Counted from the first letter of the stretch, positions 7,936 to 16,939 are shown. The stretch is 33,786 nucleotides of DNA from Terriglobia bacterium (GCA_020073565.1 JAIQEY010000056.1:1-33786); one strand, 5' to 3'. Notes: generated by a model from the letters alone, not told the origin. Numbers and translations: made by a program.

Positions 7936-9706
7936 GCGGATCGCACAGGTCAGGTGCGGCCGGCGGAACGCGAGGAATTTCCGCGGCCCTCCCGCCTCGC
8001 TTGTGCGTGAGCGCGGCGGTTTGATAACGAATTTCGACTCGCTGTGTACCCCCCCGGCTTCAGCAGGGAGCGGTGAGCGGCGGGGTTCACCAGCCTGTTC
8101 GCGGCACGATTCGAGCGACTGCCGGCGGCCCGCCCTGAAATTGAAAAGCTCCGGAGTTCGCGGTTAAAACTCAAAGATCCCCGAACAAGTGTGCAATTTT
8201 CTCCGGCATCCCGAGCCTTTTTCGGACTGAGTCAAAATCGATAATTGGCCTGTTTCCGTCTGGGGTGACTTGGCCTCATGCTCTTATTCGTCCGGCCGAG
8301 GTGGCAGTGCCCAGGGGCAATGTCCCCGAGAAACACGGCAGCGGTTTGCTAAATCTACCAATTTACCTGCCCTGTTAGCGCCCACCGATTTTGACGTATT
8401 GTGTCTGCGTCAGGGCACTGTCATTTGCGCCCATGTATTCTCTGTTGCACGGAATAGTGCACCAAGTGTGCAACGGGGAACTGCACTATCCCTGCCAACT
8501 ATTCTAGTGGCCCAAAGAAAGCCTCTGCAGTCCTTGATGAGGTCGAGCGGTCGAGCCTGCGGCACCGGGCGTTTGAACGTATGGGTCTCGCTTGCCGACT
8601 TCCCACAACGCCGTTTCTGGATCGTGGGGCGACGCACCGACGGACCGCGATTACTTCCGCATTGCTAAAAATAACCGGCCTAAAACTGTTTCCCCGGATA
8701 AGTGCAATCTAATCAAACAGTTTGGCCGGTTATTTTCGGGATAACTGGTCCAATCTGTGCACGCGTCCCTAAATCTCTCTATCCGCTCGAGTCAAGCCCG
8801 CGCGGGCAGCATGATTGGCCAGTTATACCGATAACTCCGTAAGAGACCGGAAGATCGGACATCGTGAAACGCCTATAAGACGCTCCTCTCAGAAAACAGA
8901 ATTCGGGGCAAGGTTCTTGGCCAGCTATGAAAACCTCCGAAAATATTGCGGCGGTGGTAACGCCAACGGCCGGCAGCCCTCCGTTCTTCAACAGGCGAAA
9001 TCCTCCGCGATCTCGCAACAAAGTGTCTGAGCCAAATTCTCATGTTCATGGGTTAGAAACGCGATCCGGGAGGCCGGGAAAACTAACAGCGGGCATTCGC
9101 TGCACAAAATCTTGGCGCTCCCCTAGCTATAGCCATCTAGAATCTCGATTTTGATTCTCCTAAGTGATGTACGTCGAGAACTGGCTCCAGAAGAGATCAG
9201 GGAACGGCGGTGGAGCGCAGACTTACTGGGCTTGGCGTCGCGACCAAGGCCGAAGCTGGCCCAGCCAGGGTTTCCCGTTCGCCTCCTGGGGGATCTTATG
9301 GTTTCGCAGGGCAAATCTGCAGAGATCCTTGGCCCTATAATAGGTCGTCCGCAGGAGCCATTCCAGATGGCCAGCACAGTTGACGAATGTTCCGATTCCT
9401 ATGAGTGGACCATTGGGTCAACAACGAGACCAATCGACGGGGGTCTGGCGTACAATGCGGAATCTTCTCAATTGATTGGTTGGGTCACCAGTCGTGCTAA
9501 TTCCTTTGTTGGGATGGACGCCTATTCGGCCTGCTGCACCCGGTATCCCTTGTTCACAATTGGCGCGGACTCTGATGAAAAGGTACAGTGTGGTTCACGG
9601 TGGGAGCACGGTGTACCTTTGTCTGTCTTCCCCGCAACAAAGAAACAAGAAGTCTTCGGCCCCGCGGGTGGAATGGGTCTTCTCCTCCCGGTGAGCTCGT
9701 GAAGAT
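7936..9706. other. 1.8-kb stretch without a convincing gene
   Basis: Several frames of 60-180 codons occur (for example 8270-8668 and 9151-9702 forward), but none shows a domain, a good ribosome-binding site or a familiar composition. The 9151-9702 frame starts at a TTG and ends immediately before the HlyD ribosome-binding site. It could be an unrecognised small gene, but I would not call it. The stretch holds one strong inverted repeat (8668-8736) and several related short palindromic blocks. The promoter of the exporter operon is presumably in its last few hundred bases, though I could not place it. Confidence 0.5.
8668..8736. repeat. Long imperfect inverted repeat (hairpin)
   Basis: The left arm 8668-8691 (AAAATAACCGGCC, TA, AAACTGTTT) pairs with the right arm 8715-8736 (AAACAGTTT, GGCCGGTTATTTT). 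The only flaw is a 2-base bulge and the loop is 23 bases. Related blocks nearby are GATAACTGGTCCAAT (about 8740-8754) and ATTGGCCAGTTAT (about 8814-8826). This could be a small palindromic repeat element or a bidirectional terminator. Confidence 0.7.
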
Positions 9707-9715
9707 GGAGGTGAG
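9707..9715 (+). promoter_or_regulatory. Strong ribosome-binding site fixing a TTG start
   Basis: GGAGGTGAG at 9707-9715 lies 7 bases (counted from GGAGG) before TTG 9719. No ATG in frame follows before the membrane helix of the adaptor protein, so this site decides the start of the HlyD gene. Confidence 0.75.
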
Positions 9716-9718
9716 AGT

Positions 9719-10912
9719 TTGGCGTCTGCTTTTTCTCGTTCTCTACGTTTTCTCGAAGCGGACAATTCACTGGGGTCGTACTTCGGGTTAGCGCTCGCCT
9801 TAACCCTGCTTGTGCTCTGGATGACATGGTTCTTCCTGGCCCACGTATCAGTTTATGAAGTTTCCGACAAGGCTGAATTGGAAGTGGACCGGGCCGTCCA
9901 TCCCATCGAGTCCGGCGTCAGCGGGCGCATTGTGGCGAGTAATCTTGTGCTCGACCGGCAGGTGAAAGCCGGCGACGTGCTCGTGGAACTGGAAGCAGAG
10001 ACCCAGCAGTTTCAACTTGGTGAGCAGCAGTCGCAGGTTGTCGGCTCGGGATCACAGATCAGTTCGATCGACGCCGAGATTGCTTCCGAAAAGCAAGCTT
10101 ACGAGCACGAACAGGCCGCCGCCCAACAGGCCCTGGAGGAGGCCCGGGCCCACTATCGTGAAGCGGAGTCGGCAGCGCAGTTTGCCCAGGCCGAGACCGA
10201 GCGGCTGCGCAAGATGTTTGCTGCCGGGGTCGTGCCCGAAGTAGACCTCAATCGCAGCGTTGCCGACGCTCAACAGCGCCGCGCTGCCGCCGATAGCGCT
10301 CGCTATGCCGTCGAGCGCTTGGAAGCAGAACAACGCACGCGGATCAACGAGCGGAACGCGCAGATCCAAAAGCTGACCGGCGACCTGAACAAATTGAAAA
10401 ATGAGCGGACGACGGCGGGGGTGACGATTCAACGGCTGCAACAAGAAGTTGACCGCCGGCGAGTCCGCGCTCCTATTGACGGCAAGTTGGGAGAAGTCGC
10501 GCCGTTGCGTGTAGGAGAAATGGTGCACGAGGGCGACCGACTGGGCTCAATCATCCCTGAAGGAAAGCTCCGCGTCGTGGCCAATTTCGAACCGTCTGCG
10601 GCCCTCGGCCGGATCCACTCTGGCCAGAACGCCCGTTTACGCCTGGAAGGTTTTCCCTGGGGACAGTACGGCAGCGTAGCAGCGACGGTCACCAATGTTG
10701 CCAGCGAAATCCGGGACGGCAGAATTCGTGTCGAACTGGCCCTCAATGCCGACGACCACTCGCGAATTCCTTTGCAGCATGGCCTGCCGGGGTCGGTGGA
10801 AGTGCGGGTGGAAAGCATCTCGCCCGCAAGTCTGGTGTTGCGCATCGCTGGCAGCTTGCTTGCCGGACCCAAAGCCAATCCGACAAGCCTGAAAGCGGGC
10901 GCTACACAATGA
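9719..10912 (+). CDS. HlyD-family membrane fusion protein (peptide exporter adaptor)
   Basis: The 397-residue protein has a short cytoplasmic N-terminus and one membrane helix (about 22-42). A biotinyl/lipoyl-like hairpin half follows (VHPIESGVSGRI ... VKAGDVLVELE, about 60-92), then a long Ala/Glu/Gln-rich coiled coil (about 95-260). The second lipoyl half (RVRAPIDGKLGEV, then VGEMVHEGDRLGSIIP) and a beta-barrel complete it. This is the adaptor of type I peptide or protein exporters, which bridges an inner-membrane ABC transporter to the outer membrane. It starts at TTG with an excellent ribosome-binding site. Its stop overlaps the next gene as ATGA, so the three exporter genes form one translation-coupled operon. 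An outer-membrane TolC partner is not in the window. Confidence 0.9.
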   Translation: MASAFSRSLRFLEADNSLGSYFGLALALTLLVLWMTWFFLAHVSVYEVSDKAELEVDRAVHPIESGVSGRIVASNLVLDRQVKAGDVLVELEAETQQFQLGEQQSQVVGSGSQISSIDAEIASEKQAYEHEQAAAQQALEEARAHYREAESAAQFAQAETERLRKMFAAGVVPEVDLNRSVADAQQRRAAADSARYAVERLEAEQRTRINERNAQIQKLTGDLNKLKNERTTAGVTIQRLQQEVDRRRVRAPIDGKLGEVAPLRVGEMVHEGDRLGSIIPEGKLRVVANFEPSAALGRIHSGQNARLRLEGFPWGQYGSVAATVTNVASEIRDGRIRVELALNADDHSRIPLQHGLPGSVEVRVESISPASLVLRIAGSLLAGPKANPTSLKAGATQ

Positions 10913-13596
10913 AGATTGGTGGGCGGCAGTGGTTTGTTCCCGAGGTAGTGCAGACTTCCGCCATGGATTGCGGCCCCGCGGCGCTCAAGTGCCTGGTGGA
11001 AGGATTCGGCATTTCAGTCAGCTACGGGAGGTTGCGCGAGGCATGCCAGACCGAAGTCGATGGCACTTCGATTGACACCATAGAAGAAGTTGCCCGGCAA
11101 CTCGGCGTAGAGGCGGAGCAGATCGTCGTACCTACCGACTTTGTGTTGCTTGCAGACGCTGACCTTTTGCCCTCCATCGTTGTGGTTGCCCATCCGAATG
11201 GCGTGACCCACTTCATTGTCGCGTGGCGACGGCACGGCCGGTGGGTGCAGATCATGGATCCGGCCATTGGCCGCCAGTGGGTTTCCAACCAGCAGTTTCT
11301 GTCCAGCCTATATGTCCACGTGCTACCCGTTCCCGCGAGCGGCTGGCGCGAATGGGCAGGATCGGAAAAGTTCACCCGTCCTTTGAAGTGCCACTTAGAT
11401 GAGCTGGGGCTATCGCCGCAGGCCGGCGATCTCCTTGTGGAAAATGCGCTGCAAGATGTGGGCTGGAGTTCTCTTGCCCGCCTGGAAGCGGGGACGCGAG
11501 CGACGGGCTCGATGTTGAGATCCGGCGTCTTAAGCAAAGGACCAGAAGCCCAGCGGATTCTGGAGCGTTTGCTGGAACATGCGAGCCGAGACGGACAAGA
11601 TGGTCACCAAGCGATTCCCCACAATTACTGGTCGGCATGGCCGGCGCCGGCGGAAGACGGTGAAGAACGCGTATTTTTTCGCGGCGCCGTCCTTGTTCAC
11701 GCGACGGGCAGGCGCAAGCAAGTCGAAAGTGGAACGACAGCAGCACTTCCCCCCGATCTCGCGGCGGCTCTGACTGAAAAATCTTCCCAGACCGGAGTTG
11801 AGCTGCTGCGCATGTTGCGCAAGGACGGATGGCTTGCGTCAACCGCAGTCCTTGGGGCTCTAGGATTGGCGACAGTCGGCGTTTTGGTCGAGGCGGTGTT
11901 GTTCCGCAGTTTGCTGGATATGCCGCGTGCATTTGGCGTGTCGGGTCAGAGGCTGGGAGTGATGGCGGCCTTGATCCTGTTTGGGCTGGCGCTCATGCTC
12001 GTCGAACTGCCGATTGCATCTGGGCTGTTGCGCATCGGCAGACACCTGGAAGCGCGTTTCCGCGTGGCATTCCTGGAAAAAATCCCCAAGCTTGGGGACC
12101 GCTACTTTCATAGCCGGTTGACTTCCGATATGGCCGATCGCAGTCATAACACTCACCGCATCCGGCAACTGCCGATGCTGGGAGGGCAGCTGGTGCGATC
12201 ATTCTTCGAACTCGTCATTACGGTGCTCGGAATCCTGTGGCTGGATCCGGCGCTGGCCGCGCCTGCTGCGCTGGCGGCGGCTCTCGCTGTTCTGCTGCCA
12301 CTCTCAATGCAATCAAAACTTACAGAGCGTGATCTACGAGTGAGCAACCACAGCGGCGCGCTCAGCCGGTTTTATCTTGATGCACTAATCGGACTGGTTC
12401 CAGTGCGGACCCACGGAGCGGAACGCGCTCTGCGCCGCGAGCATGAAAGTCTGCTGGTGGAGTGGGCTCGGGCTTCGTTCAGCTTGCAGAATTTGGTCGC
12501 ACGGGTCGAAACCCTACAGGCTCTGACGGGTTTCGGCTTAGCTGCTTGGCTGATGCTTCACTACGTTCTGCGGGCGGGTGAAGCCAGTGGCGCTTTGCTC
12601 CTGGTCTATTGGGCGCTGAACATACCGGTGTTGGGAGAAGAGATTGCTCACGCCGCGCGCCAATATCCCTGGCAGCGCAACGCGACTTTGCGTTTGCTGG
12701 AGCCAATTGGAGCGCTGGAGGAACAGTCTGTCGCGCAGCCGCCTCCATCGCCGGTACAGCCGGTGACCTCCGGGCTGAGCCCCGGTGTGGCCATTCAACT
12801 TCACGCAGTCACGGTGCTGGCTGCGGGGCACACCATCCTCGAAGGAATTGATCTGAAGATTGAGCCGGGAGACCAAGTCGCCATCGTGGGTGCGTCCGGC
12901 GCAGGCAAGTCGAGCTTGCTCGGCCTTTTGCTGGGCTGGCACCGTCCGTCGGAAGGCGACGTACAAGTGGACGGCACAATTTTGGAGAGTAGCCTCTTAA
13001 TAAGGTTACGGCAGCAGACGGCTTGGGTGGATCCCTCCGTCCAATTGTGGAACCGCTCTCTTTTGGAAAACTTGCGCTACGGCAATGGAGAAGAGGTGCC
13101 TACAGCACGGCTTCTGGAAGACGCTGCGCTGCGCCAGCTTCTCGAGAAACTACAGGACGGCCTGCAAACCGAACTGGGAGAAAGCGGCGCGCTGGTGTCT
13201 GGTGGCGAGGGGCAGCGAGTTCGTTTTGGGCGTGCTCTGATGCGGCCTGGAGTCCGGCTGGCGCTGCTGGATGAACCGTTTCGCGGCCTCGACCGGCACA
13301 CCCGGCGAGAGTTGCTTCGCCGGGCGCGACTGCACTGGCAAAGTGCTACGCTTCTCTGCGTCACGCATGATGTCGGCGAAACCCTCACCTTCCAGCGTGT
13401 GCTGGTCATCGAAGCTGGGAGGATTGTTGAGGACGGCCATCCCCAGCAACTCGCACTTCAACCCAATTCGCGCTACAGCCTGCTGCTAAGAGCAGAGGAG
13501 GAAGTCAGCCAGGGTCTTTGGTCGGATGCAGCCTGGCGACAACTCCGACTTGAGCAGGGTCATTTGCGCGAAGAACCACGACGGGTGCGGGCATGA
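10909..13596 (+). CDS. Peptidase-containing ABC exporter (C39 peptidase, permease, ATPase)
   Basis: The 895-residue protein opens with a C39 peptidase: QTSAMDCGPAALKCL places the oxyanion Gln at 15 and catalytic Cys at 21, THFIVAW gives His 101, and MDPAIG gives Asp 117, so the triad is complete. A linker of about 150 residues with no recognised fold follows. Next come an ABC exporter membrane domain (about 305-600) and an ATPase with Walker A GASGAGKSS (about 660), signature VSGGEGQR (about 763), Walker B LALLDEP (about 784) and H-loop VTHD (about 819). C39 exporters (PCATs) cleave leaders after a small-residue pair such as Gly-Gly while exporting the peptide. It resembles the first ABC protein of NHLM-type bacteriocin systems in layout. 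The tiny peptide genes downstream are the obvious substrates, by inference. Confidence 0.92.
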   Translation: MKIGGRQWFVPEVVQTSAMDCGPAALKCLVEGFGISVSYGRLREACQTEVDGTSIDTIEEVARQLGVEAEQIVVPTDFVLLADADLLPSIVVVAHPNGVTHFIVAWRRHGRWVQIMDPAIGRQWVSNQQFLSSLYVHVLPVPASGWREWAGSEKFTRPLKCHLDELGLSPQAGDLLVENALQDVGWSSLARLEAGTRATGSMLRSGVLSKGPEAQRILERLLEHASRDGQDGHQAIPHNYWSAWPAPAEDGEERVFFRGAVLVHATGRRKQVESGTTAALPPDLAAALTEKSSQTGVELLRMLRKDGWLASTAVLGALGLATVGVLVEAVLFRSLLDMPRAFGVSGQRLGVMAALILFGLALMLVELPIASGLLRIGRHLEARFRVAFLEKIPKLGDRYFHSRLTSDMADRSHNTHRIRQLPMLGGQLVRSFFELVITVLGILWLDPALAAPAALAAALAVLLPLSMQSKLTERDLRVSNHSGALSRFYLDALIGLVPVRTHGAERALRREHESLLVEWARASFSLQNLVARVETLQALTGFGLAAWLMLHYVLRAGEASGALLLVYWALNIPVLGEEIAHAARQYPWQRNATLRLLEPIGALEEQSVAQPPPSPVQPVTSGLSPGVAIQLHAVTVLAAGHTILEGIDLKIEPGDQVAIVGASGAGKSSLLGLLLGWHRPSEGDVQVDGTILESSLLIRLRQQTAWVDPSVQLWNRSLLENLRYGNGEEVPTARLLEDAALRQLLEKLQDGLQTELGESGALVSGGEGQRVRFGRALMRPGVRLALLDEPFRGLDRHTRRELLRRARLHWQSATLLCVTHDVGETLTFQRVLVIEAGRIVEDGHPQQLALQPNSRYSLLLRAEEEVSQGLWSDAAWRQLRLEQGHLREEPRRVRA

Positions 13597-15722
13597 AAGA
13601 AGACATGCGCGCGCTCGGCTGGCCGCTTTCGCAACTCGGCACGGGTCTCGAAGCACTGGCGCGCCGAAGCGGATTGGGGCCCTCGGCAGTGCAGGTCCCG
13701 GTACCGCCAGCTTCTCTAACGGCCGGACGCGAGGCGCTCGACCGCTGGATCGAGTCCGCTGCTGGCTGGCTTGGCGTGGAAGCAGAGCCATCCACGGTTT
13801 CTTACGAAGGACTGGAACCGATGATCGAGACTGCCGGGCCCGCAGTTTTGGAACTGCCGAGCATGGGCACATCGCGCTTCCTTCTTCTTCTGCCGCGACG
13901 TCGCCGTGGGCGAGTCTCCGTGCTCGCGCCCGATTTGCGGGCGGTGCACTTGTCCACAGAGGCAGTACGTCACGCACTATGTGTTGAGTTGGACCAGCCA
14001 ATAGCTCGCGAAGTCGACCAACTGCTGGAAGAAGCAGGAATCACCGGAGTGCGTCGCGAGGCAGCGCAGAAGGCATTAGTGCACGACCGGCTGAAAGCGC
14101 GAGAAGTCGGCGGATGCTGGCTGCTGCGCCAGTCGCCGGGGGCGAACTTCTGGGGCCAAATAAAAAGAAAGCGGCTGCACCACGGTCTTGCCTTGCTGCT
14201 GGCGGCACATAGTGTCGAATATTTTCTGCTGATCTTTTCCTGGTGGCTGATCGGGCAAGCGGCCCTCGCCGGGCACCTGGACTATGGGTGGCTGTTGGCG
14301 TGGGCGCTCATTCTGCTCACGCTGGTTCCTTTTCGTTGGCTCAGCACCTGGCTCCAGGGATGGCTCGCCATTCACGGTGGGATTCTTTTCAAACAACGTC
14401 TCCTGCTGGGCGCGCTGCGCTTGCATCCTGAAGAAATCCGCCACAAAGGTGTCGGTCAATTTCTCGGCGAGGTGATGGAATCCGGGGCGGTAGAATCGCT
14501 CGCTCTCAGTGTGGGCTTTCAAGGACTGACCGCCGCGGTCGAGTTGCTGGCCGCGTTGATCGTGTTATCACAAGGGGTGGGCGCGCTTTTCGAATTGCTG
14601 CTTTTGCCAGTGTGGGTGGCCGCGACTCTGCTTGCCGGGCGGCATTATTTCAAACAGCGCCAGCAGTGGACACAAGAGCGCCTCGCCATCACCAATGATC
14701 TGACCGAACGCATGGTGGGACATCGCACGCGTCTGGCGCAGGAGGCTCCGGAACACTGGCACCAGGGAGAAGACGAAGCCCTCGAGCGATACCTTGACCA
14801 CTCCGCGAAAATGGACCGCACCGCAGCCCGGCTGACGGTGATCGCACCTCGCGGATGGCTGCTGGTTGGGCTACTTGGAATCACTTGGCCTTTCGTTTTC
14901 AACCGTAACTCGGACATCGGCCTGGCCATCGCACTGGGCGGAATCTTGCTGGCGTATCGCGCTCTAAAGCGGCTCGCCGATGGCATGCTGGCGCTGGCCG
15001 ACGCGGTGATTTCCTGGAAGCAGGTCGCGCAGTTATTTCACGCCGCGGCACGCCCGCAGTTGCGAGGATCGCCTGTCATCAATTCTGCTTCGGCAGCGTC
15101 AACAGAAGAAGCTAGTGTTCTCGACGCTCACGAATTGATCTTCCGCTACGCTGACCGGGGCGAACCCGTGTTGCGCGGTTGCAGCTTGTTGGTGCGCCGG
15201 GGAGACCGGATTTTGCTGCAAGGTCCATCCGGAGGGGGAAAATCTACGCTGGCCTCGTTGCTCATCGGCTTGCGCGCGCCGCAATCGGGGCTGGTGTTGC
15301 TGGGTGGCCTTGACCGCCAGACGCTGGGCGACCAGGGTTGGCGCCGCCGCATTGTGTCCGCACCCCAGTTCCACGAAAACCACGTGCTCACTGAAACCTT
15401 TGCCTTCAATTTGCTGATGGGGCGGCAGTGGCCGCCGAGCGGCGAAGACATGCGCGACGCGGAAACTATCTGCCATGAACTCGGCCTGGGCCCGCTGCTG
15501 GAGAAAATGCCTGCCGGCATGGTGCAGATGGTGGGGGAGACGGGCTGGCAACTCTCTCACGGCGAGCGCAGCCGCCTCTACATTGCGCGGGCACTGCTGC
15601 AACGAGCAGACGTGGTGGTGTTCGACGAGAGCTTCGCGGCGCTGGATCCGGAAAACATCCGGCTGGCATTGGATTGTGTGCTGCGCCGCGCGCCGACTGT
15701 CCTTGTTATCGCTCACCCCTGA
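13593..15722 (+). CDS. Second ABC exporter (permease-ATPase) of the peptide export operon
   Basis: The 709-residue protein has an N-terminal soluble domain (about 1-185) of unknown fold and no Cys/His peptidase signature. An exporter-type membrane domain follows (about 195-475). The ATPase has Walker A GPSGGGKST (about 542), signature LSHGERSRLYIARAL (about 654), Walker B VVVFDES and a final IAHP. The frame ends directly after the H-loop histidine, so the usual last 25 or so residues are missing. The catalytic motifs are nevertheless all present. It starts by ATGA overlap with the C39 exporter. A HlyD, C39-ABC, peptidase-less ABC order is known from NHLM bacteriocin loci, where the two ABC proteins are thought to pair. 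A heterodimer is therefore likely. Confidence 0.88.
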   Translation: MKEDMRALGWPLSQLGTGLEALARRSGLGPSAVQVPVPPASLTAGREALDRWIESAAGWLGVEAEPSTVSYEGLEPMIETAGPAVLELPSMGTSRFLLLLPRRRRGRVSVLAPDLRAVHLSTEAVRHALCVELDQPIAREVDQLLEEAGITGVRREAAQKALVHDRLKAREVGGCWLLRQSPGANFWGQIKRKRLHHGLALLLAAHSVEYFLLIFSWWLIGQAALAGHLDYGWLLAWALILLTLVPFRWLSTWLQGWLAIHGGILFKQRLLLGALRLHPEEIRHKGVGQFLGEVMESGAVESLALSVGFQGLTAAVELLAALIVLSQGVGALFELLLLPVWVAATLLAGRHYFKQRQQWTQERLAITNDLTERMVGHRTRLAQEAPEHWHQGEDEALERYLDHSAKMDRTAARLTVIAPRGWLLVGLLGITWPFVFNRNSDIGLAIALGGILLAYRALKRLADGMLALADAVISWKQVAQLFHAAARPQLRGSPVINSASAASTEEASVLDAHELIFRYADRGEPVLRGCSLLVRRGDRILLQGPSGGGKSTLASLLIGLRAPQSGLVLLGGLDRQTLGDQGWRRRIVSAPQFHENHVLTETFAFNLLMGRQWPPSGEDMRDAETICHELGLGPLLEKMPAGMVQMVGETGWQLSHGERSRLYIARALLQRADVVVFDESFAALDPENIRLALDCVLRRAPTVLVIAHP

Positions 15723-15932
15723 TCTGATTCCCCGTCCGGCTTCCGGGTCGTGACCTGCTAACTTCCCACGCTGCTCAGGTTCAAAATCTAGCCAATCGCA
15801 AATAATCCCAGCCTTTCCCTGTAAGTTACGGCATTCCGACTTGCGCCACGTCAGGGAACCGCAGTTGCAGCAATGTGCCTTGAGACCAGGGTTTCAGTGC
15901 ACTGGCGAACAATGCAAGATTTCTACATGCCG

Positions 15933-15985
15933 GTGACACGATTTTGCCGCCCGTTTCCGCAGTAGTTAATGAAGCGCAAAAAGCG
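15933..15985 (+). promoter_or_regulatory. Conserved upstream element, copy A (before peptide 1)
   Basis: The block begins GTGACACGATTTTGC, continues with CCGTTTCCGCAGTAGTTA at fixed distance and ends GAAGCGCAAAAAG, 25 bases before peptide 1. The same order and spacing (29 bases from GTGACAC to the G-T-A/T-G-T block) recurs before peptides 4 and 9. I read it as a promoter or operator of the peptide units. The spacing does not fit a standard sigma-70 promoter using GTGACA as -35. Confidence 0.6.
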
Positions 15986-16010
15986 TGGTGATTTAAGAAA
16001 GGAGACTCCG

Positions 16011-16067
16011 ATGAAGGTCAAGACGAATATCAAGGCTGGGCCAAGCGGTGTCAATTGGAGATCGTAA
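16011..16067 (+). CDS. Short precursor peptide 1, Trp class
   Basis: The 18-residue product is MKVKTNIKAGPSGVNWRS, with AAGGAG 6 bases before the ATG. It has the constant N-terminus of the family and a G-x-x-W core. It is the first gene of array A, 289 bases after the second ABC exporter, and is preceded by the conserved element. The final AGATCGTAACCG block, including the stop, is shared with peptide 3 and the decayed copy, pointing to duplication. I know no described family for it. Confidence 0.85.
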   Translation: MKVKTNIKAGPSGVNWRS

Positions 16068-16133
16068 CCGGTTCGCTCGGCGCAGTCGCAAAAAATTAAC
16101 GGCAAACTACAAAGAAAAGAAGAGGGAAACGCA

Positions 16134-16184
16134 ATGAAAACCAAGACAGGCGTCAAGGCTGGACCCACTGGCTATCCGTGGTAA
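16134..16184 (+). CDS. Short precursor peptide 2, Trp class
   Basis: The 16-residue product is MKTKTGVKAGPTGYPW and ends on the tryptophan. GAGGG lies 7 bases before the ATG. The codons for the shared A-G-P (GCT GGA CCC) differ from those of peptide 1 (GCT GGG CCA) while the residues stay the same. It is 66 bases after peptide 1, in the same orientation. Confidence 0.85.
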   Translation: MKTKTGVKAGPTGYPW

Positions 16185-16251
16185 TCGAAAGCGGCTCGCA
16201 TAAACGCAGGTGCTCAGGAATGAGATTCAAACTGAAGAAAGGAGAAACCAA

Positions 16252-16308
16252 ATGAAGACCAAAACAGGCGTGAAAGCTGGCCCAATGGGTACTCCATGGA
16301 GATCGTAA
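16252..16308 (+). CDS. Short precursor peptide 3, Trp class
   Basis: The 18-residue product is MKTKTGVKAGPMGTPWRS, with AAAGGAG before the ATG. It combines the N-terminal half of peptide 2 (KTKTGVKAGP) with the Arg-Ser end of peptide 1, so cores and ends may have been shuffled between copies. It is probably the last gene of the first unit, because a second copy of the upstream element begins about 85 bases later. Confidence 0.85.
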   Translation: MKTKTGVKAGPMGTPWRS

Positions 16309-16393
16309 CCGCTTGACTCGCGTAGTCGTGCAAATGAACGGAACCGTTCAACAGATGCAACCCGGAAACGAAATCAAACTTTTTCATAACCTC

Positions 16394-16447
16394 GTGACAC
16401 GATTTGCTTCCTAGTTACCGCTGTAGTAAGTGAGGCGCAAAAAAGCG
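16394..16447 (+). promoter_or_regulatory. Conserved upstream element, copy B (before peptide 4)
   Basis: GTGACACGATTTGC, then TTACCGCTGTAGTAAGTGAG and GCGCAAAAAAGCG, aligns without gaps in spacing to copies A and C. Its position inside array A suggests that peptides 4 to 8 have their own promoter or regulatory leader. Confidence 0.6.
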
Positions 16448-16473
16448 CTGGCGATTTTGGAAAGGGGATTCCG

Positions 16474-16530
16474 ATGAGAGTCAAGACGAACCTAAAAGCT
16501 GGGCCCCACGGCCCTCCGTGGAATTTGTAA
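16474..16530 (+). CDS. Short precursor peptide 4, Trp class
   Basis: The 18-residue product is MRVKTNLKAGPHGPPWNL, with AAAGGGG before the ATG. It is the most divergent Trp-class leader (Arg 2, Leu 7), yet K-T, K-A-G-P and G-x-x-W are all kept. The core HGPPW is proline-rich. Sequence upstream of the gene is homologous to that before peptides 1 and 9. Confidence 0.85.
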   Translation: MRVKTNLKAGPHGPPWNL

Positions 16531-16587
16531 TAGTTTCGATTGGACGGGGAGAGAAGCGAAAGCAAACTACAAGGAAAGGAGAATCCG

Positions 16588-16650
16588 ATGAAGACCAAAA
16601 CGAAGGTTAGGGCCGGTATCAATCCTCAACCACTGCCGCCCCGCGACTGA
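16588..16650 (+). CDS. Short precursor peptide 5, proline-rich variant
   Basis: The 20-residue product is MKTKTKVRAGINPQPLPPRD, with GGAAAGGAG before the ATG. The leader is recognisable (K-T-K-T-x-V-R-A-G), but the usual Pro after A-G is Ile and the core is NPQPLPP instead of a Trp or Cys motif. The shared A-G followed by an unrelated core supports A-G as the boundary between constant leader and variable product. Confidence 0.82.
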   Translation: MKTKTKVRAGINPQPLPPRD

Positions 16651-16717
16651 TGGCGACATTCACAAATAACAAGCTGAAACGGACAAGCACGATCTACAAA
16701 GTGAGGGGGGAATTCAA

Positions 16718-16786
16718 ATGAAGGTTCGAACCAACATCAAGGCCGGTCCGCACGCTTGCACCGGCGGGTGCATGCAGCCGGCATGA
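16718..16786 (+). CDS. Short precursor peptide 6, two-Cys class
   Basis: The 22-residue product has leader MKVRTNIKAG and core PHACTGGCMQPA, with GAGGGGGG before the ATG. The two cysteines are separated by three residues and followed by Met, as in most array B peptides. It is the first two-Cys member within array A, so the classes are mixed within one transcription unit. Confidence 0.85.
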   Translation: MKVRTNIKAGPHACTGGCMQPA

Positions 16787-16834
16787 AGAATCTAACAACC
16801 GGACGACTCGAGACCGTTACGATCCAGGCGGAGA

Positions 16835-16887
16835 ATTAAGAAGACGGCGTCAAACCAGACCCGAAGGGTTCTCTGCGGAGATCGTAA
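16835..16887 (+). pseudogene. Decayed short precursor peptide (Trp-class remnant)
   Basis: The bases align with peptide 3 through GGCGTCAAA and GGAGATCGTAAC, but the start is ATT instead of ATG and about four bases are missing near the start. The in-frame remains read VKPDPKGSLRRS then stop, against VKAGPMGTPWRS in peptide 3. The Trp has become Arg. GGCGGAGA still precedes the lost start, so this is a dead copy in situ. Confidence 0.6.
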
Positions 16888-16939
16888 CGGCTTCATTCCG
16901 GATAGTCGCAAGATACGACGACGACGAAAGGAGATTCCG

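Noticed and set aside
8270..8668. 132-codon forward frame
   Set aside because: There is no ribosome-binding site, the composition is mixed and no motif is seen. An overlapping reverse frame is equally long.
9151..9702. 183-codon forward frame before the HlyD gene
   Set aside because: The TTG start lacks a ribosome-binding site and no domain is recognisable. I left it uncalled, although its stop position next to the HlyD site is worth a homology check.
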